A stretch of DNA of 64,000 bases from an uncultured Pelagibacteraceae bacterium (GCA_902560815.1 CACENP010000005.1:1-64000), one strand, 5' to 3'. Shown: positions 1-9,390, numbered from the stretch's first letter. Notes: generated by a model from the letters alone, not told the origin. A program made the numbers and translations.

Positions 1-625
1 TTTTAATCTTTTTATCGCTTTCATATTTATCTTTAAGAAGCAACTTAATAGGAAATATTGGATACTTAGATTTAGCAGCAGCTATCATTGAAGTGAATGG
101 TGATTCTAAAATTACTCCTGCAAAATTATTTTTTTGTGCAATTTCAGTAGCTACACCTGTGCCTAACGACTCTCCATAAATAATAATATTTTTTTCATCA
201 ATTCCTTTATTCTTTAGCCAATCAACCCCACTCTTTGCGTCTATATAAAGGCCATTTTCAGTTGGTTTACCTTTATTACCACTAAAACCTCTCCAAGAAA
301 TAATTAAAAAATTTACATTCATTTCATTGAAATGATTAATTTTGTGTATTCTATTTTCTAAAGATCCTGCATTACCATGTAAAAAGAGAATAGTTTTATA
401 CTTTTCTATATTTTTTTCATGGTACCAAGCTAGTAGTTCTATATTATCATCATTTTTAATTTTAATTTTTTCTATTGAAACCGTAAGCATATCTCCAGAA
501 TAATTATTTTCTGTAGGATGATATAATAAGCTTCTTTGAGAAGAATATAATATCAATGAAATAATTAAGTAAATTAAAACTACTAAACCAACTATAGACA
601 AAATATACATTTTTTTTTTATTCAT
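1..625 (-). CDS. Alpha/beta hydrolase, BEM46-like (C-terminus beyond window)
   Basis: Not in the ORF track because it runs off the left edge. Translating the minus strand from the ATG at 625 gives an N-terminal membrane anchor (MNKKKMYILSIVGLVVLIYL), then HGNAGS, which fits the oxyanion region of serine hydrolases, and GESLGTG, the nucleophile elbow GxSxG. This order matches the membrane-anchored BEM46/YfhR-type alpha/beta hydrolases; the substrate is unknown. The His of the triad would lie outside the window. The start overlaps the stop of the MFS gene by 8 bp, so it is probably the last cotranscribed member of the carboxylate block. A second in-frame ATG lies at 610. Confidence 0.8.
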   Translation of the reverse strand, partial: MNKKKMYILSIVGLVVLIYLIISLILYSSQRSLLYHPTENNYSGDMLTVSIEKIKIKNDDNIELLAWYHEKNIEKYKTILFLHGNAGSLENRIHKINHFNEMNVNFLIISWRGFSGNKGKPTENGLYIDAKSGVDWLKNKGIDEKNIIIYGESLGTGVATEIAQKNNFAGVILESPFTSMIAAAKSKYPIFPIKLLLKDKYESDKKIK

Positions 626-1832
626 TTTTATTTTTCATAATAAAATATGAATAACTTAAAATACAAATGATTAAATAAACAGTAAAAGAAATTTGAAAAC
701 TTTGAATTTCTCCCTTCCCTAAAAATTGAGATAAATCAATCACTAAACCAATTCCCCATTGCATTAAAAAAGTGCCTACAAAAATAAGTAAATTAAATGA
801 TGTAAGCGATTTGCCTGCTAGACTAGTTGGAAAAGATAAAGCCACAGCGGGCTGGGTAAGAGTTAGTACAATTGAAGTAAGTATATATATAGTAAAATGT
901 AATGCACCTGCATTTTCTCCTGAAATAATTATAACAAGTAATGATAAATAGCTAATTGGTAGTCCAAACTTCATTAGTCTCATCGACTCTAGGCCAAGTT
1001 TTGTAATTTTAGGTAAAATGTATCCAAAAATAAAAAAGGCAATTAACATTGTTATATTTATCCAAAAGAGTCCTGTTGCGCTCTCTAATGGTGTATATCC
1101 CGTAACTCTAACCATCCATGGTCCGGCCCATAAAGTTTGAATTGCAACCATTCCTCCATAATTAAATAAGCCAAGAGGAATTGTACTTCTAAAAAACTTA
1201 TTTTTCCAAACATCTGATAAAGATCCTGCGTTCTCTACATCTTTGCTATCTTCGCTTTTCCATGAAGGAATAAACAGTAATGTTAAAGTTATAATAAGAA
1301 GTATTACAATAGCCACAGAGCCAAATATCCATCTCCAACCAATAACTGGTAATAAAATTTGAACAGGCAATGTTGAAAAAACAAAACCCATTGAAAGCAC
1401 CATTAACATCCATGCATTAGCTCTTTGTTGGTATTCATCTGCAAACCAAATTCTATAACCGGTTAAAGGTCCCATTAAACATGCACTAACACCAACTCCA
1501 ATTAAAATTCTTGATATCAGTAGACCAGAAAAACTTTGTGCTAAAGCAAAAGCAGTTGTTCCAATAATTGCAATTAATAAAAAAGATGAAACTACTTTTT
1601 TAGGTCCATGTTTATCAAGTAAATATCCAAGAGGTATTTGCATAGATGCAAATCCTAAAAAATAACCACCAGCTAATAACCCTAGATCACCAGCATTTAA
1701 ATTAAACTCTGAAGTTAATAAAGGAGATAAAGTTGCTGTAATTGCTCTTAAAAGTGCAGATATAAAATATCCACAAGCAAATACAAAAAATATTAGAACC
1801 GCTTTTTTAATCGGTAAAATATTTTTTTCCAT
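618..1832 (-). CDS. Major facilitator superfamily transporter
   Basis: A 404-residue protein with about 12 hydrophobic segments and the MFS hallmark between helices 2 and 3 (GYLLDKHGPKK, a G-x-x-x-D-R/K-x-G-R/K-like motif), followed by the second-helix-bundle RILIGVGVSACLMGP. It is a cytoplasmic-membrane secondary carrier. Substrate cannot be read from sequence; the position 9 bp behind a TRAP permease and in a block of hydroxy-acid dehydrogenases suggests an organic anion, but that is inference. Length is normal for the family. Confidence 0.85.
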   Translation of the reverse strand: MEKNILPIKKAVLIFFVFACGYFISALLRAITATLSPLLTSEFNLNAGDLGLLAGGYFLGFASMQIPLGYLLDKHGPKKVVSSFLLIAIIGTTAFALAQSFSGLLISRILIGVGVSACLMGPLTGYRIWFADEYQQRANAWMLMVLSMGFVFSTLPVQILLPVIGWRWIFGSVAIVILLIITLTLLFIPSWKSEDSKDVENAGSLSDVWKNKFFRSTIPLGLFNYGGMVAIQTLWAGPWMVRVTGYTPLESATGLFWINITMLIAFFIFGYILPKITKLGLESMRLMKFGLPISYLSLLVIIISGENAGALHFTIYILTSIVLTLTQPAVALSFPTSLAGKSLTSFNLLIFVGTFLMQWGIGLVIDLSQFLGKGEIQSFQISFTVYLIICILSYSYFIMKNKNE

Positions 1833-1841
1833 TAATTTAAA

Positions 1842-4493
1842 TTAGAAATTTAAAGATATATCACGATGGATAGAGTTGCAACTTGCAACAAATTTCGCCT
1901 GTTCTTTTGTTAAACGAGATTGTAATCTTAAACCTATATTATTTTTAATAACCTCATTATATTTTTCAAGTTCTGGCATTAAATTTTGAGCTGCATCTTT
2001 TCTCCAATTTACTTCCTTATCAAACAAAATAAATACTTCTGAGCTTGCATCTGAGATTTTATTTTCATCTATTTCTTCACTATCAACTAAAGAATATAGA
2101 TCATCTAATCTATTGGCAAATTCCTCTGTACCTGAAATTTCACTTAGTTTTTCAAATAGACTATCTATAATTAAAATTGAATTTTGATAGTTTTTATTAT
2201 TAATTTCATATTTTAAATTTTGAATTTCAGGTGAAAGTTTTTGTAAATTTTCATGATCTTTTATGAACATAGCAATTTGATCTAGATTATCATATGCCTC
2301 ATCTACATTTTTTTTATATCTTTTTGTTTGTGTATTTTTAGCTTTTTGAAGAATTTCAAATTCTTTATTTTTAGATGTCCAATTTTCTGGAATTTCTTTT
2401 GCTATTTCATCAATTTCTAACTTATAATCTTCAATTCTAAGTTCGATTTTATTTTTTTTAGATAAGTCATCTTTTTCCAAATTTCTAATTTCCGCTTTTG
2501 ATTTTTCTATTTTTAATTCTATTTTTCTTATTTTCTTTTGTTTTTTTCTTACATTGAAATGAAGGTCTCTATAATCTTCAGCAAATAAGTTATAATCTTC
2601 CTCGGTTTTTTGAAGTTTTTTAACCAGCGCAAAAGTTCCAAGCGCGTTTTCAAAATGTTCCTCAAAAATATCTAATTTATCATTGGGAAGATCTGAAGGA
2701 ACCAGCTGCTCAAAACTTTTTATAGCAGCTGTGATTTTTTGCTCATCATTGTTGTAAATATCAAATTTATATTCTTGTAAACAATGTTGAAGCTTAGGGT
2801 TCATTGGAGGCGGGGCCACATGAGATGTTAAGTATGTTCTAGCAGGTAAATAGTTTACTAAACTTGGATAAAAACCTACAATCGCAAGTCCAATTAATTG
2901 TAATGCTATAAAAGGAACAACACCTTTCCAAATATTTAAGGTTGTAATAAATTTTGGTGCAACACCTTTTAAATAAAATAAAGCAAAACCAAAAGGGGGA
3001 GTTAAAAAAGAAGTTTGTAAATTTACCCCAATCATTACACCTAACCAAATTGCACTAACATTAGCTCCTGTTTCAGCTAATAATATTGGTGCAATAATAG
3101 GAACAACTACTACTGCAATTTCTATGAAATCAAGGAAAAAACCTAAAAGAAAAATTACTATCATGACAACAATAAATTGAGTCCAAAATCCACCTGGCAA
3201 ATCTTGTAAAAAATCTCTTACTAATTCTTCACCTCCAAAAGCCCTAAACCCTGAAGTTAACATTGCTGCACCTAAAAGAATTATGAATACCATCGAAGTA
3301 GTTACACAAGTTTCAGTAACAACTTCTTTTAAGACGTTATCAACTTTATAAGATCTCCAAAAGCTCCAAATTATACCTATTAAAAAGATTAAAGTAAAAA
3401 AACCTGTGATTAGAATTGCAGTTAAGTTTCTAGTTTCTATTGCTTTAATATTTAAATTATAATTATTTGAAATATAAAAAATTGGAATTAAAGCTACAAC
3501 AGATATTAGTAATGGATAATATGCATCATTTTTACCTTGATGCAGACGATACCCAGCCATTATAGTCGCTCCTATTGCACCAATTGAACCAGCTTGGTTT
3601 ACTGTTGCAATACCCATTAATATTGATCCAAGAACTGCAAATATTAATGCAAGCGGTGGAATTATTACCATTATAACTTTCATCCAAAATTTAAAATCAA
3701 ATTGACCTTTAAATGGAACTGGTGGAGCTGCTCTAGGATTTAATCTTGCATATACAAATACATACAACATATACAAACCAACTAATACTAATCCAGGTAA
3801 TAATGCACCAAGAAACATATCACCAGCACTAGTAGAACCTACTCTAAACTCGCCAGGCATATTAAATTCACCTGTTATTAATTTATAGTCTGCCTGTCTC
3901 ATTGTATTTGCTACATCAGCAGCACTAGCTAATTGGTCTGCAATAATAATTAAAACAATTGATGGAGGAATTATTTGCCCAAGTGTTCCAGATGAACAAA
4001 CTATTCCACTTGCAAGACTTCTATCATATTTGTTATTTAACATAGTGGGCAATGAAATTAAGCCCATTGCAATAACAGTTGCTCCAACTATTCCTGTGGT
4101 TGCTGCAAGTAATGCTCCAACAAAAATTACTGAAATTCCAAGTCCTCCAGGGATAGGGCCAAACAATTGTCCCATAGTTACCAAAAGATCTTCAGCAATT
4201 TTAGATTTTTGCAACATGATACCCATGAAAATAAACAAAGGTATTGCTATTAAAGTATCAGTTTCTACATCCCAATAATTACTCCTGAAATTTGTAATCC
4301 CTGCTGTTAACCATTCTATTGGTCCATCAGTTGCATAATATGCACCCACGTCCCCTTCAAAAAGATATCCGAAGAAAGCTGCAGCACCTATTGAAATGAT
4401 AGCTGAACCTGGTAATGCAAAAGCAACAGGGAAACCTGATGCCAATGCGACTATCATAATTAAAACAAGTAAAGATAAAAATAAATGTTCCAT
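1842..4493 (-). CDS. TRAP transporter large permease (DctM-like) with long coiled-coil C-terminal extension
   Basis: Residues about 1-555 are the multi-spanning TRAP large permease, including the conserved stretches GALLAATTGIVGAT and GQIIPPSIVLIIIADQ, and the second-half repeat with LGFFLDFIEIAVVVVPI and FLTPPFGFALFYL. It is larger than the usual 425-450-residue DctM, resembling the long permeases of the TakM/mannitol-chloroaromatic branch. Residues about 560-883 are an added, highly charged, Lys/Glu-rich region predicted by eye to be coiled coil (for example KKQKKIRKIELKIEKSKAEI), with no membrane segments. Four bases separate it from the small permease. Role: proton/sodium-driven uptake of a carboxylate delivered by the upstream binding protein. 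The tail is unusual; no function is claimed for it. Confidence 0.9.
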   Translation of the reverse strand: MEHLFLSLLVLIMIVALASGFPVAFALPGSAIISIGAAAFFGYLFEGDVGAYYATDGPIEWLTAGITNFRSNYWDVETDTLIAIPLFIFMGIMLQKSKIAEDLLVTMGQLFGPIPGGLGISVIFVGALLAATTGIVGATVIAMGLISLPTMLNNKYDRSLASGIVCSSGTLGQIIPPSIVLIIIADQLASAADVANTMRQADYKLITGEFNMPGEFRVGSTSAGDMFLGALLPGLVLVGLYMLYVFVYARLNPRAAPPVPFKGQFDFKFWMKVIMVIIPPLALIFAVLGSILMGIATVNQAGSIGAIGATIMAGYRLHQGKNDAYYPLLISVVALIPIFYISNNYNLNIKAIETRNLTAILITGFFTLIFLIGIIWSFWRSYKVDNVLKEVVTETCVTTSMVFIILLGAAMLTSGFRAFGGEELVRDFLQDLPGGFWTQFIVVMIVIFLLGFFLDFIEIAVVVVPIIAPILLAETGANVSAIWLGVMIGVNLQTSFLTPPFGFALFYLKGVAPKFITTLNIWKGVVPFIALQLIGLAIVGFYPSLVNYLPARTYLTSHVAPPPMNPKLQHCLQEYKFDIYNNDEQKITAAIKSFEQLVPSDLPNDKLDIFEEHFENALGTFALVKKLQKTEEDYNLFAEDYRDLHFNVRKKQKKIRKIELKIEKSKAEIRNLEKDDLSKKNKIELRIEDYKLEIDEIAKEIPENWTSKNKEFEILQKAKNTQTKRYKKNVDEAYDNLDQIAMFIKDHENLQKLSPEIQNLKYEINNKNYQNSILIIDSLFEKLSEISGTEEFANRLDDLYSLVDSEEIDENKISDASSEVFILFDKEVNWRKDAAQNLMPELEKYNEVIKNNIGLRLQSRLTKEQAKFVASCNSIHRDISLNF

Positions 4494-4496
4494 AGT

Positions 4497-5480
4497 TTAA
4501 CTTTTTAAAAGTTTATAACTGCTACTCATAAAATAGCTTGTAAATTGAATTAACATACTGACAGCAAATACAGCTAAATATACCGCCATTAGATAAAGTA
4601 AATATAATCCGTTTGATCCTTGTTGTGTAATTTCAAAAGAAATAACAGGACCATTAATAATACTTGCTTTACCACCCATTCCTAAAAATAAAACAATAAG
4701 ACATAGTGGGATTCCTAATAACAAAGATCCCATTGAATTCGTCCAAGCTTTTTTTCTCTCACTAAAGCCAGTGTATAAAACATCAACTCTAACATGACCT
4801 TCGTGCATTAAAGCATATGCACTAGCAAAAAGATAAAGGGCTGAATACCAGAAACGAACTAAATCACCCTGAAAAGCTTGTTCATATTCAAATATGAATC
4901 TTGATACAACAATAAAAAATTCACTAGCAACAACTAGAACGGCTAACCAAATAAAACCTACTGATCTAGTAAAATAACCAATTACAAAAGAAATTAATAT
5001 TAAAGGAAAATGAACAAAGGTAATTCTAAAGGCTGGAATAACTAGTTTAATTTTTAATGTTTCACCAAAAATTGGTTCTACTAATTTTTCTACAACCATA
5101 AATGAAACTATTAAATCTGCAATTCCAACAATTAAAACTGCCCAAAAAGACGAACGAATAATATAAGAAGTAAATTCAGTAAGAATTTTTGAGTCAGTTT
5201 CTAGAGTTTGTTTAATAGATCTAAATACGTAAAAAATTGCAAATAATATTGAAGCAAAATACAAAAATAATTGTATATAGGCTGTTGTTAATAATGAACC
5301 CTCTAAAGGGTTACTTAATTTTTTAAATCCAAATAAACCATAATGTGAAAATAATTTTTTAACACCAGGCCATTCAAACCAAACTGTTAAAACATTGTTA
5401 ATTAGGAAAATAAAAGTAATAGCTAATATTGAATAACTAAATATTCTAATAATTATAGGTAAATTACTTTTTGAAACCAT
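4497..5480 (-). CDS. TRAP transporter small permease (DctQ-like), enlarged
   Basis: A 327-residue membrane protein. The C-terminal half carries the DctQ-type signature, including RFWYSALYLFASAYALMHEGHVRVDVLY, cut here to the recognisable HEGHVRVDVLY, plus two following hydrophobic helices. The N-terminal half adds several further membrane segments, so the protein is nearly twice the size of a classical DctQ (about 160-200 residues). It lies between the TRAP receptor and the large permease and presumably forms the QM membrane complex. The hairpin upstream of it may lower its expression relative to the receptor. Confidence 0.85.
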   Translation of the reverse strand: MVSKSNLPIIIRIFSYSILAITFIFLINNVLTVWFEWPGVKKLFSHYGLFGFKKLSNPLEGSLLTTAYIQLFLYFASILFAIFYVFRSIKQTLETDSKILTEFTSYIIRSSFWAVLIVGIADLIVSFMVVEKLVEPIFGETLKIKLVIPAFRITFVHFPLILISFVIGYFTRSVGFIWLAVLVVASEFFIVVSRFIFEYEQAFQGDLVRFWYSALYLFASAYALMHEGHVRVDVLYTGFSERKKAWTNSMGSLLLGIPLCLIVLFLGMGGKASIINGPVISFEITQQGSNGLYLLYLMAVYLAVFAVSMLIQFTSYFMSSSYKLLKS

Positions 5481-5508
5481 AAAATAAAAATTTTTTTTCT
5501 TATTAAAA

Positions 5509-5530
5509 AAGGGCCCTAAAAAGGGCCCTT
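5509..5530 (-). terminator. GC-rich hairpin with T-run between TRAP receptor and permease genes
   Basis: On the minus strand AAGGGCCC, a 6-base A/T loop, and GGGCCCTT followed by a run of T form a perfect 8-bp stem with intrinsic-terminator geometry. It sits between the receptor stop (5559) and the small-permease start (5480). In this very AT-rich sequence such a stem is conspicuous. It most likely acts as a partial terminator or 3'-end stabiliser that leaves more receptor than permease mRNA. Confidence 0.75.
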
Positions 5531-5558
5531 AATTTTTAATATTATCAAACTTTAAGTA

Positions 5559-6692
5559 TTATAGTCCTAAAGCTCTGTTTCTTTGAGCAATGTATGGTGA
5601 GTCTGATAAGTTTGTCCAAGCACCGATCTCTTTACGAGCTTTAACAAAAGCTTTATGCGTTCTAGCAGCAAGATCGCTGTGTTGTTGAACTTCATCATAA
5701 ACTTCAGCAGCGCCTTTAGCGAAAGCATCATAAACTTTGTCATTAAACTTCTCAAGTTTAACACCATGATCGTTTATTAAACGACCTAATGCTGCACCAT
5801 TTTTAGCATTATACTCAGCCATAGTGATTTCATCAGCCCAAGCGCAAGCAGTTTTAATAATCATTTGGTCTGATTTTGTTAAACCAGTAAACCAAGATTT
5901 ATTAACACCACATGCTAACATCGAACCAGGTTCGTGCATACCAGGATAGTAATAGTACTTAGCAGCTTCGTGGAACTTCATAGCCTCGTCATTCCAAGGA
6001 CCTACCCATTCAGTTGCATCAATTGCACCTGAAACAAGGTTTTCATAAATTTGTCCACCAGGAAGTGAAATTGGAGAACCACCAAGTTTTCCAAGTACTT
6101 GTCCACCTAATCCAGGCATACGCATTTTTAAACCTTTCAGGTCGTTAGCTGATCTAATTTTTTTGTTAAACCAACCACCCATTTGAACTCCAGTGTTACC
6201 AGCTATGAAGCTTTGAGTACCAAAGTCATCAGTTAGCTCATCCCAAAGCGCTTGTCCTCCACCATGGTGAATCCAAGCATTGATTTCAGAATATGTAAAA
6301 CCAAATGGGCATGCTGTAAAATATCCAAATGCTGGGTGTTTTTTAACCCAGTAGTAGTCTGCACCGTGATACATTTGTGAGTTACCAGAAGCAACTTCAT
6401 CAAATGAGTCAAATGCTTTAACTCTTTCATTTGCAGCGTAATAAGTAACTTGTATTCTTCCGTCACTCATGTCGCTTAGTCTTTTTGCAAGTCTTTGTGC
6501 ACCAGTTCCTAGACCAGGAAAATCTCTTGGCCAAGTAGCTACCATCGCAGCTTCTACTCTTTCAGCAGCAACTGCTGGAGCAGCTAAAGATGATGCAGCA
6601 ACAGCAGCAACACCAGTTGCAGCAGCAGCTTTAAAGAACTTACGTCTTGAAGGTGATTTATTTACCTTCAATGATTTTTTTTCTTTAATCAT
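5559..6692 (-). CDS. TRAP transporter solute-binding protein (DctP/TakP-like), Tat signal
   Basis: A 377-residue periplasmic receptor. The N-terminus has a twin-arginine signal (SPSRRKFFKAAAATG) followed by an Ala-rich h-region and APAVAA cleavage area. The mature part opens with WPRDFPGLGTGAQRLAKRL and contains MRMPGLGGQVL and GAIDATEWVGPWNDE, which fits the TakP/lactate-type DctP branch that binds 2-oxo or 2-hydroxy carboxylates. The Arg in KMRMPG is the expected carboxylate ligand. A Shine-Dalgarno-like AGAGGG precedes the ATG. Neighbouring FAD- and FMN-dependent hydroxy-acid dehydrogenases support a lactate/glycolate/2-oxoacid substrate; the exact ligand is inference. Confidence 0.92.
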   Translation of the reverse strand: MIKEKKSLKVNKSPSRRKFFKAAAATGVAAVAASSLAAPAVAAERVEAAMVATWPRDFPGLGTGAQRLAKRLSDMSDGRIQVTYYAANERVKAFDSFDEVASGNSQMYHGADYYWVKKHPAFGYFTACPFGFTYSEINAWIHHGGGQALWDELTDDFGTQSFIAGNTGVQMGGWFNKKIRSANDLKGLKMRMPGLGGQVLGKLGGSPISLPGGQIYENLVSGAIDATEWVGPWNDEAMKFHEAAKYYYYPGMHEPGSMLACGVNKSWFTGLTKSDQMIIKTACAWADEITMAEYNAKNGAALGRLINDHGVKLEKFNDKVYDAFAKGAAEVYDEVQQHSDLAARTHKAFVKARKEIGAWTNLSDSPYIAQRNRALGL

Positions 6693-6710
6693 ATTTTTCC
6701 CTCTTATTAT

Positions 6711-6724
6711 TAGTTAATTAACTA
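6711..6724. promoter_or_regulatory. 14-bp palindrome upstream of TRAP receptor gene
   Basis: TAGTTAATTAACTA is a perfect inverted repeat about 20 bp upstream of the TRAP receptor ATG, within the 114-bp gap that separates it from the FAD-oxidase gene. It is a plausible operator half-site pair for a regulator of the carboxylate block, but a 14-bp A/T palindrome may arise by chance at this base composition. Confidence 0.3.
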
Positions 6725-6806
6725 ATTTTATTTAAGCATATAACTAAGTAAGAGTCTTAAAAAAAATACCCAATATGAACGTAATTACAATTCTAGATTG
6801 TATATT

Positions 6807-8180
6807 TTAGTTTAGATCAAAAATTTTTCCTGGATTCATTATATTATTTGGATCCATACTTCTCTTAATAGATTTCATTGCCGGCAAGTTATCAGGGTGT
6901 TGTTTCAATAAATAATGTTTTTTTTGTAAACCAATGCCATGTTCCCCCGTTATTGTTCCTTCTAACTCTAAAGCTTTTTGAATAAGTTTATCGCTATAGT
7001 CTCTAATTAATTTTTGTTTTTTTTCATCTTTAGGATCGTACAAAATAATAGAGTGAAAATTACCATCTCCAACATGACCAACCATTGGAGCAATTAGACC
7101 ATTTTCTTTAACATGTTTTTCAGCCCAAGAAACACATTCTACTAACTTTGAAATAGGAACACATATGTCTGTAGAATATACTTTCATATTATTACCTAAA
7201 GCTTTAACTGAATAATAAACATCATGTCTTGCCTTCCACAATTTATTTCTTTCTTCAATAGACTCAGCCCATTTAAAATCACTTCCCCCATTATTTTTAG
7301 ATAACTCTTCAACAAGTTTTATTGTTTCTTTATTCGACGTTTCACTACCATGAAATTCAAAAAAAAGAGTTGGGGAAGCTTTTACATTTTCTAATTTTGA
7401 ATATTTAATACTTATTTCCATTTGATCTTTGTTTAACATTTCAATTCTTGCAACATTTAATCCATATTGGATTACTTCTTGAGAAGTTAACACTGCTGAA
7501 TCTAAATCAGGAAAATAACAAACTGCACTCATAATATTTTCTGGAATTGGCGACAATCTCAATTGTACTTCAGTTATAATTCCTAGTGTTCCTTCAGAAC
7601 CAATAAATAGATTAGTTAAATTATATCCTGCAGAAGATTTTTTTGCCCTACCTCCAGTTTTAACAATATCTCCATTTGCTAAAACTACAGTTAAGCCTGA
7701 TACCACTGTTCGCATTGTTCCATACTTAACTGCCATAGTACCAGATGCTGAAGTAGAAGCCATTCCACCCAATGCAGCATCTGCACCTGGATCAATAGGA
7801 AAAAAAACTCCATCTTCTCTTAAGTATTCATTTAATTGTTTTCTTGTAACATTTGCTTGAACTCTACAATCAAAATCAGCTGCATTAACACTTAAAACTT
7901 TATTCATTTTTTCTAAAGAAATTGTAATTCCATTTTCATTGCCTACTACATTTCCTTCAAGAGAAGTTCCTGTTCCAAAAGGTACAACAGGAATTTTATG
8001 TTCATTACATAATTTCAATATTTTTGAAACTTCATCATTTGTTTCTGGAAAAACTACTGCTTGAGATAAAATTGGATCATATGTATCTTCACCACGAGCA
8101 TAATTTGCTCTTGTAGACTCAGACGTTGAAAATCTACCATTAAATATACTTTTTAATTCTTTTTGTATCTGTTCGTTCAT
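6807..8180 (-). CDS. FAD-linked oxidase, glycolate oxidase GlcD / D-lactate dehydrogenase family
   Basis: A 457-residue flavoprotein. Residues about 35-215 form a PCMH-type FAD domain with VVPFGTGTSLEGNV and the GGMASTSASGTMAVKYG segment; the C-terminal FAD-oxidase domain holds MVGHVGDGNFHSII and ends with GEHGIGLQKKHYL and MDPNNIMNPGKIFD. This fits a membrane-associated D-2-hydroxyacid dehydrogenase donating electrons to quinone or cytochrome c. Glycolate and D-lactate oxidases cannot be separated by eye; no GlcE/GlcF partners are nearby, which favours a single-subunit D-lactate dehydrogenase. Confidence 0.88.
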   Translation of the reverse strand: MNEQIQKELKSIFNGRFSTSESTRANYARGEDTYDPILSQAVVFPETNDEVSKILKLCNEHKIPVVPFGTGTSLEGNVVGNENGITISLEKMNKVLSVNAADFDCRVQANVTRKQLNEYLREDGVFFPIDPGADAALGGMASTSASGTMAVKYGTMRTVVSGLTVVLANGDIVKTGGRAKKSSAGYNLTNLFIGSEGTLGIITEVQLRLSPIPENIMSAVCYFPDLDSAVLTSQEVIQYGLNVARIEMLNKDQMEISIKYSKLENVKASPTLFFEFHGSETSNKETIKLVEELSKNNGGSDFKWAESIEERNKLWKARHDVYYSVKALGNNMKVYSTDICVPISKLVECVSWAEKHVKENGLIAPMVGHVGDGNFHSIILYDPKDEKKQKLIRDYSDKLIQKALELEGTITGEHGIGLQKKHYLLKQHPDNLPAMKSIKRSMDPNNIMNPGKIFDLN

Positions 8181-8221
8181 TTTTTTAAATAATTTTAAAT
8201 TATATAATAAATAATACTATA

Positions 8222-9385
8222 TTAACTTAACATTTTTTTGATATTTTCAAGTGCCTTAGAAATATTATCTTGGGAAGCCGCAAAGCTAAATCGCACATAA
8301 TCTATGGCTTTTTTTCCAAAAGATGTACCTGGCACAATTGCTACCCCTGCTTCATGTAAACATTTTTTTGCGAACTCTTTTCCATTCATTCCAGTTCCTA
8401 TAACATTTGGAAAAGCATAAAATGCGCCACCTGGTAAACTACAATCAATTCCCTTAATACTGTTAAGTCCATCAAAAATTAATTTTCTTCTTTTAGTAAA
8501 TTTTTCCATCATAAAATTTACGGAGTCATCTGGACCATCAAGGGCAGCTATTGCTCCATATTGGATTGCTGCATTTACACATGAGTGGTTATTAACACAA
8601 AATTTAATAACATGTTCCACTAGATTTTCTGGCCATACTGACCATCCTAGCCGCCAGCCTGTCATTGAATAAGTTTTGCTCCAACCATCAAGTACGATTA
8701 ATCGATCGTATAAATGTGGGTAATTAAAAAAGGTTGGCATTTTTTTTTCATCAAAAATTTGTCTGCTGTAAATTTCATCACTCAAAATTGCAACATTTGG
8801 AAATTTTTTTAAACCCTCTGCTAATTGATCTATTTTTTTTTTTTCTGTGAAGGCACCTGTCGGATTATTTGGATTATTTAATATTATTAATCGAGTTTTT
8901 TCGTTTATTAATGATAAAATTTTTTCTGGATTAATTGAAAAATCTTTGTTTTCTAACATATTTATTGGAACTGCTTTTGCTCCAGTATAATTAATCATCG
9001 ACTCATATATTGGAAAACCTGGGTCTGGATAAATAATTTCTGCACCAGGCTCACCAAACAAAGTTATTGCATAGTACATAGTTGGTTTACCTCCGGGCAT
9101 TATAATTACTCTTTCAGGATCAATTTCTTTATTGTAAAGTTTTTTAATTTTTCTGGCCACAGATTCTCTGCACTCAATTATTCCATTGGGCAAAACATAT
9201 CCATGATGACCTTCATCTAGAGCTTTTTTTGTTGCATCTACTACATGTTTTGGTGATTTAAAATCTGGTTGACCTAAACTTAAATGAATTATTTTTTTTC
9301 CTTCTGCCTCTAATTTTTTTGCTTCTGCTAAAATTTTAAAAGCTGACTCTGTACCTAGTCTTTCAAGGTTTTTTGCAAGTTTCAT
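8222..9385 (-). CDS. Class I/II pyridoxal-phosphate aminotransferase
   Basis: A 387-residue fold-type I aminotransferase. The N-terminal LSLGQPDFKSPKHV, the NNPNNPTGA motif that contacts PLP, SDEIYS, and the Schiff-base lysine in SKTYSMTGWRLGW (about residue 235) are all present. It resembles aspartate/aromatic (AspC-like) enzymes. It lies 5 bp upstream-to-downstream with the FMN dehydrogenase genes, so it may transaminate the 2-oxo acids (pyruvate, glyoxylate) made by the neighbouring dehydrogenases; that role is inferred from context. Confidence 0.88.
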   Translation of the reverse strand: MKLAKNLERLGTESAFKILAEAKKLEAEGKKIIHLSLGQPDFKSPKHVVDATKKALDEGHHGYVLPNGIIECRESVARKIKKLYNKEIDPERVIIMPGGKPTMYYAITLFGEPGAEIIYPDPGFPIYESMINYTGAKAVPINMLENKDFSINPEKILSLINEKTRLIILNNPNNPTGAFTEKKKIDQLAEGLKKFPNVAILSDEIYSRQIFDEKKMPTFFNYPHLYDRLIVLDGWSKTYSMTGWRLGWSVWPENLVEHVIKFCVNNHSCVNAAIQYGAIAALDGPDDSVNFMMEKFTKRRKLIFDGLNSIKGIDCSLPGGAFYAFPNVIGTGMNGKEFAKKCLHEAGVAIVPGTSFGKKAIDYVRFSFAASQDNISKALENIKKMLS

Positions 9386-9390
9386 AATTA

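Noticed and set aside
4030-4278. Plus-strand ORF inside the TRAP permease gene
   Set aside because: Antisense shadow of a well-supported coding gene; the translation resembles low-complexity Pro/Ile composition with no ribosome-binding site.
6469-6717. Plus-strand ORF opposite the Tat signal of the TRAP receptor
   Set aside because: Complement of an Ala-rich signal peptide gives an Ala/Thr-rich shadow; no independent support.
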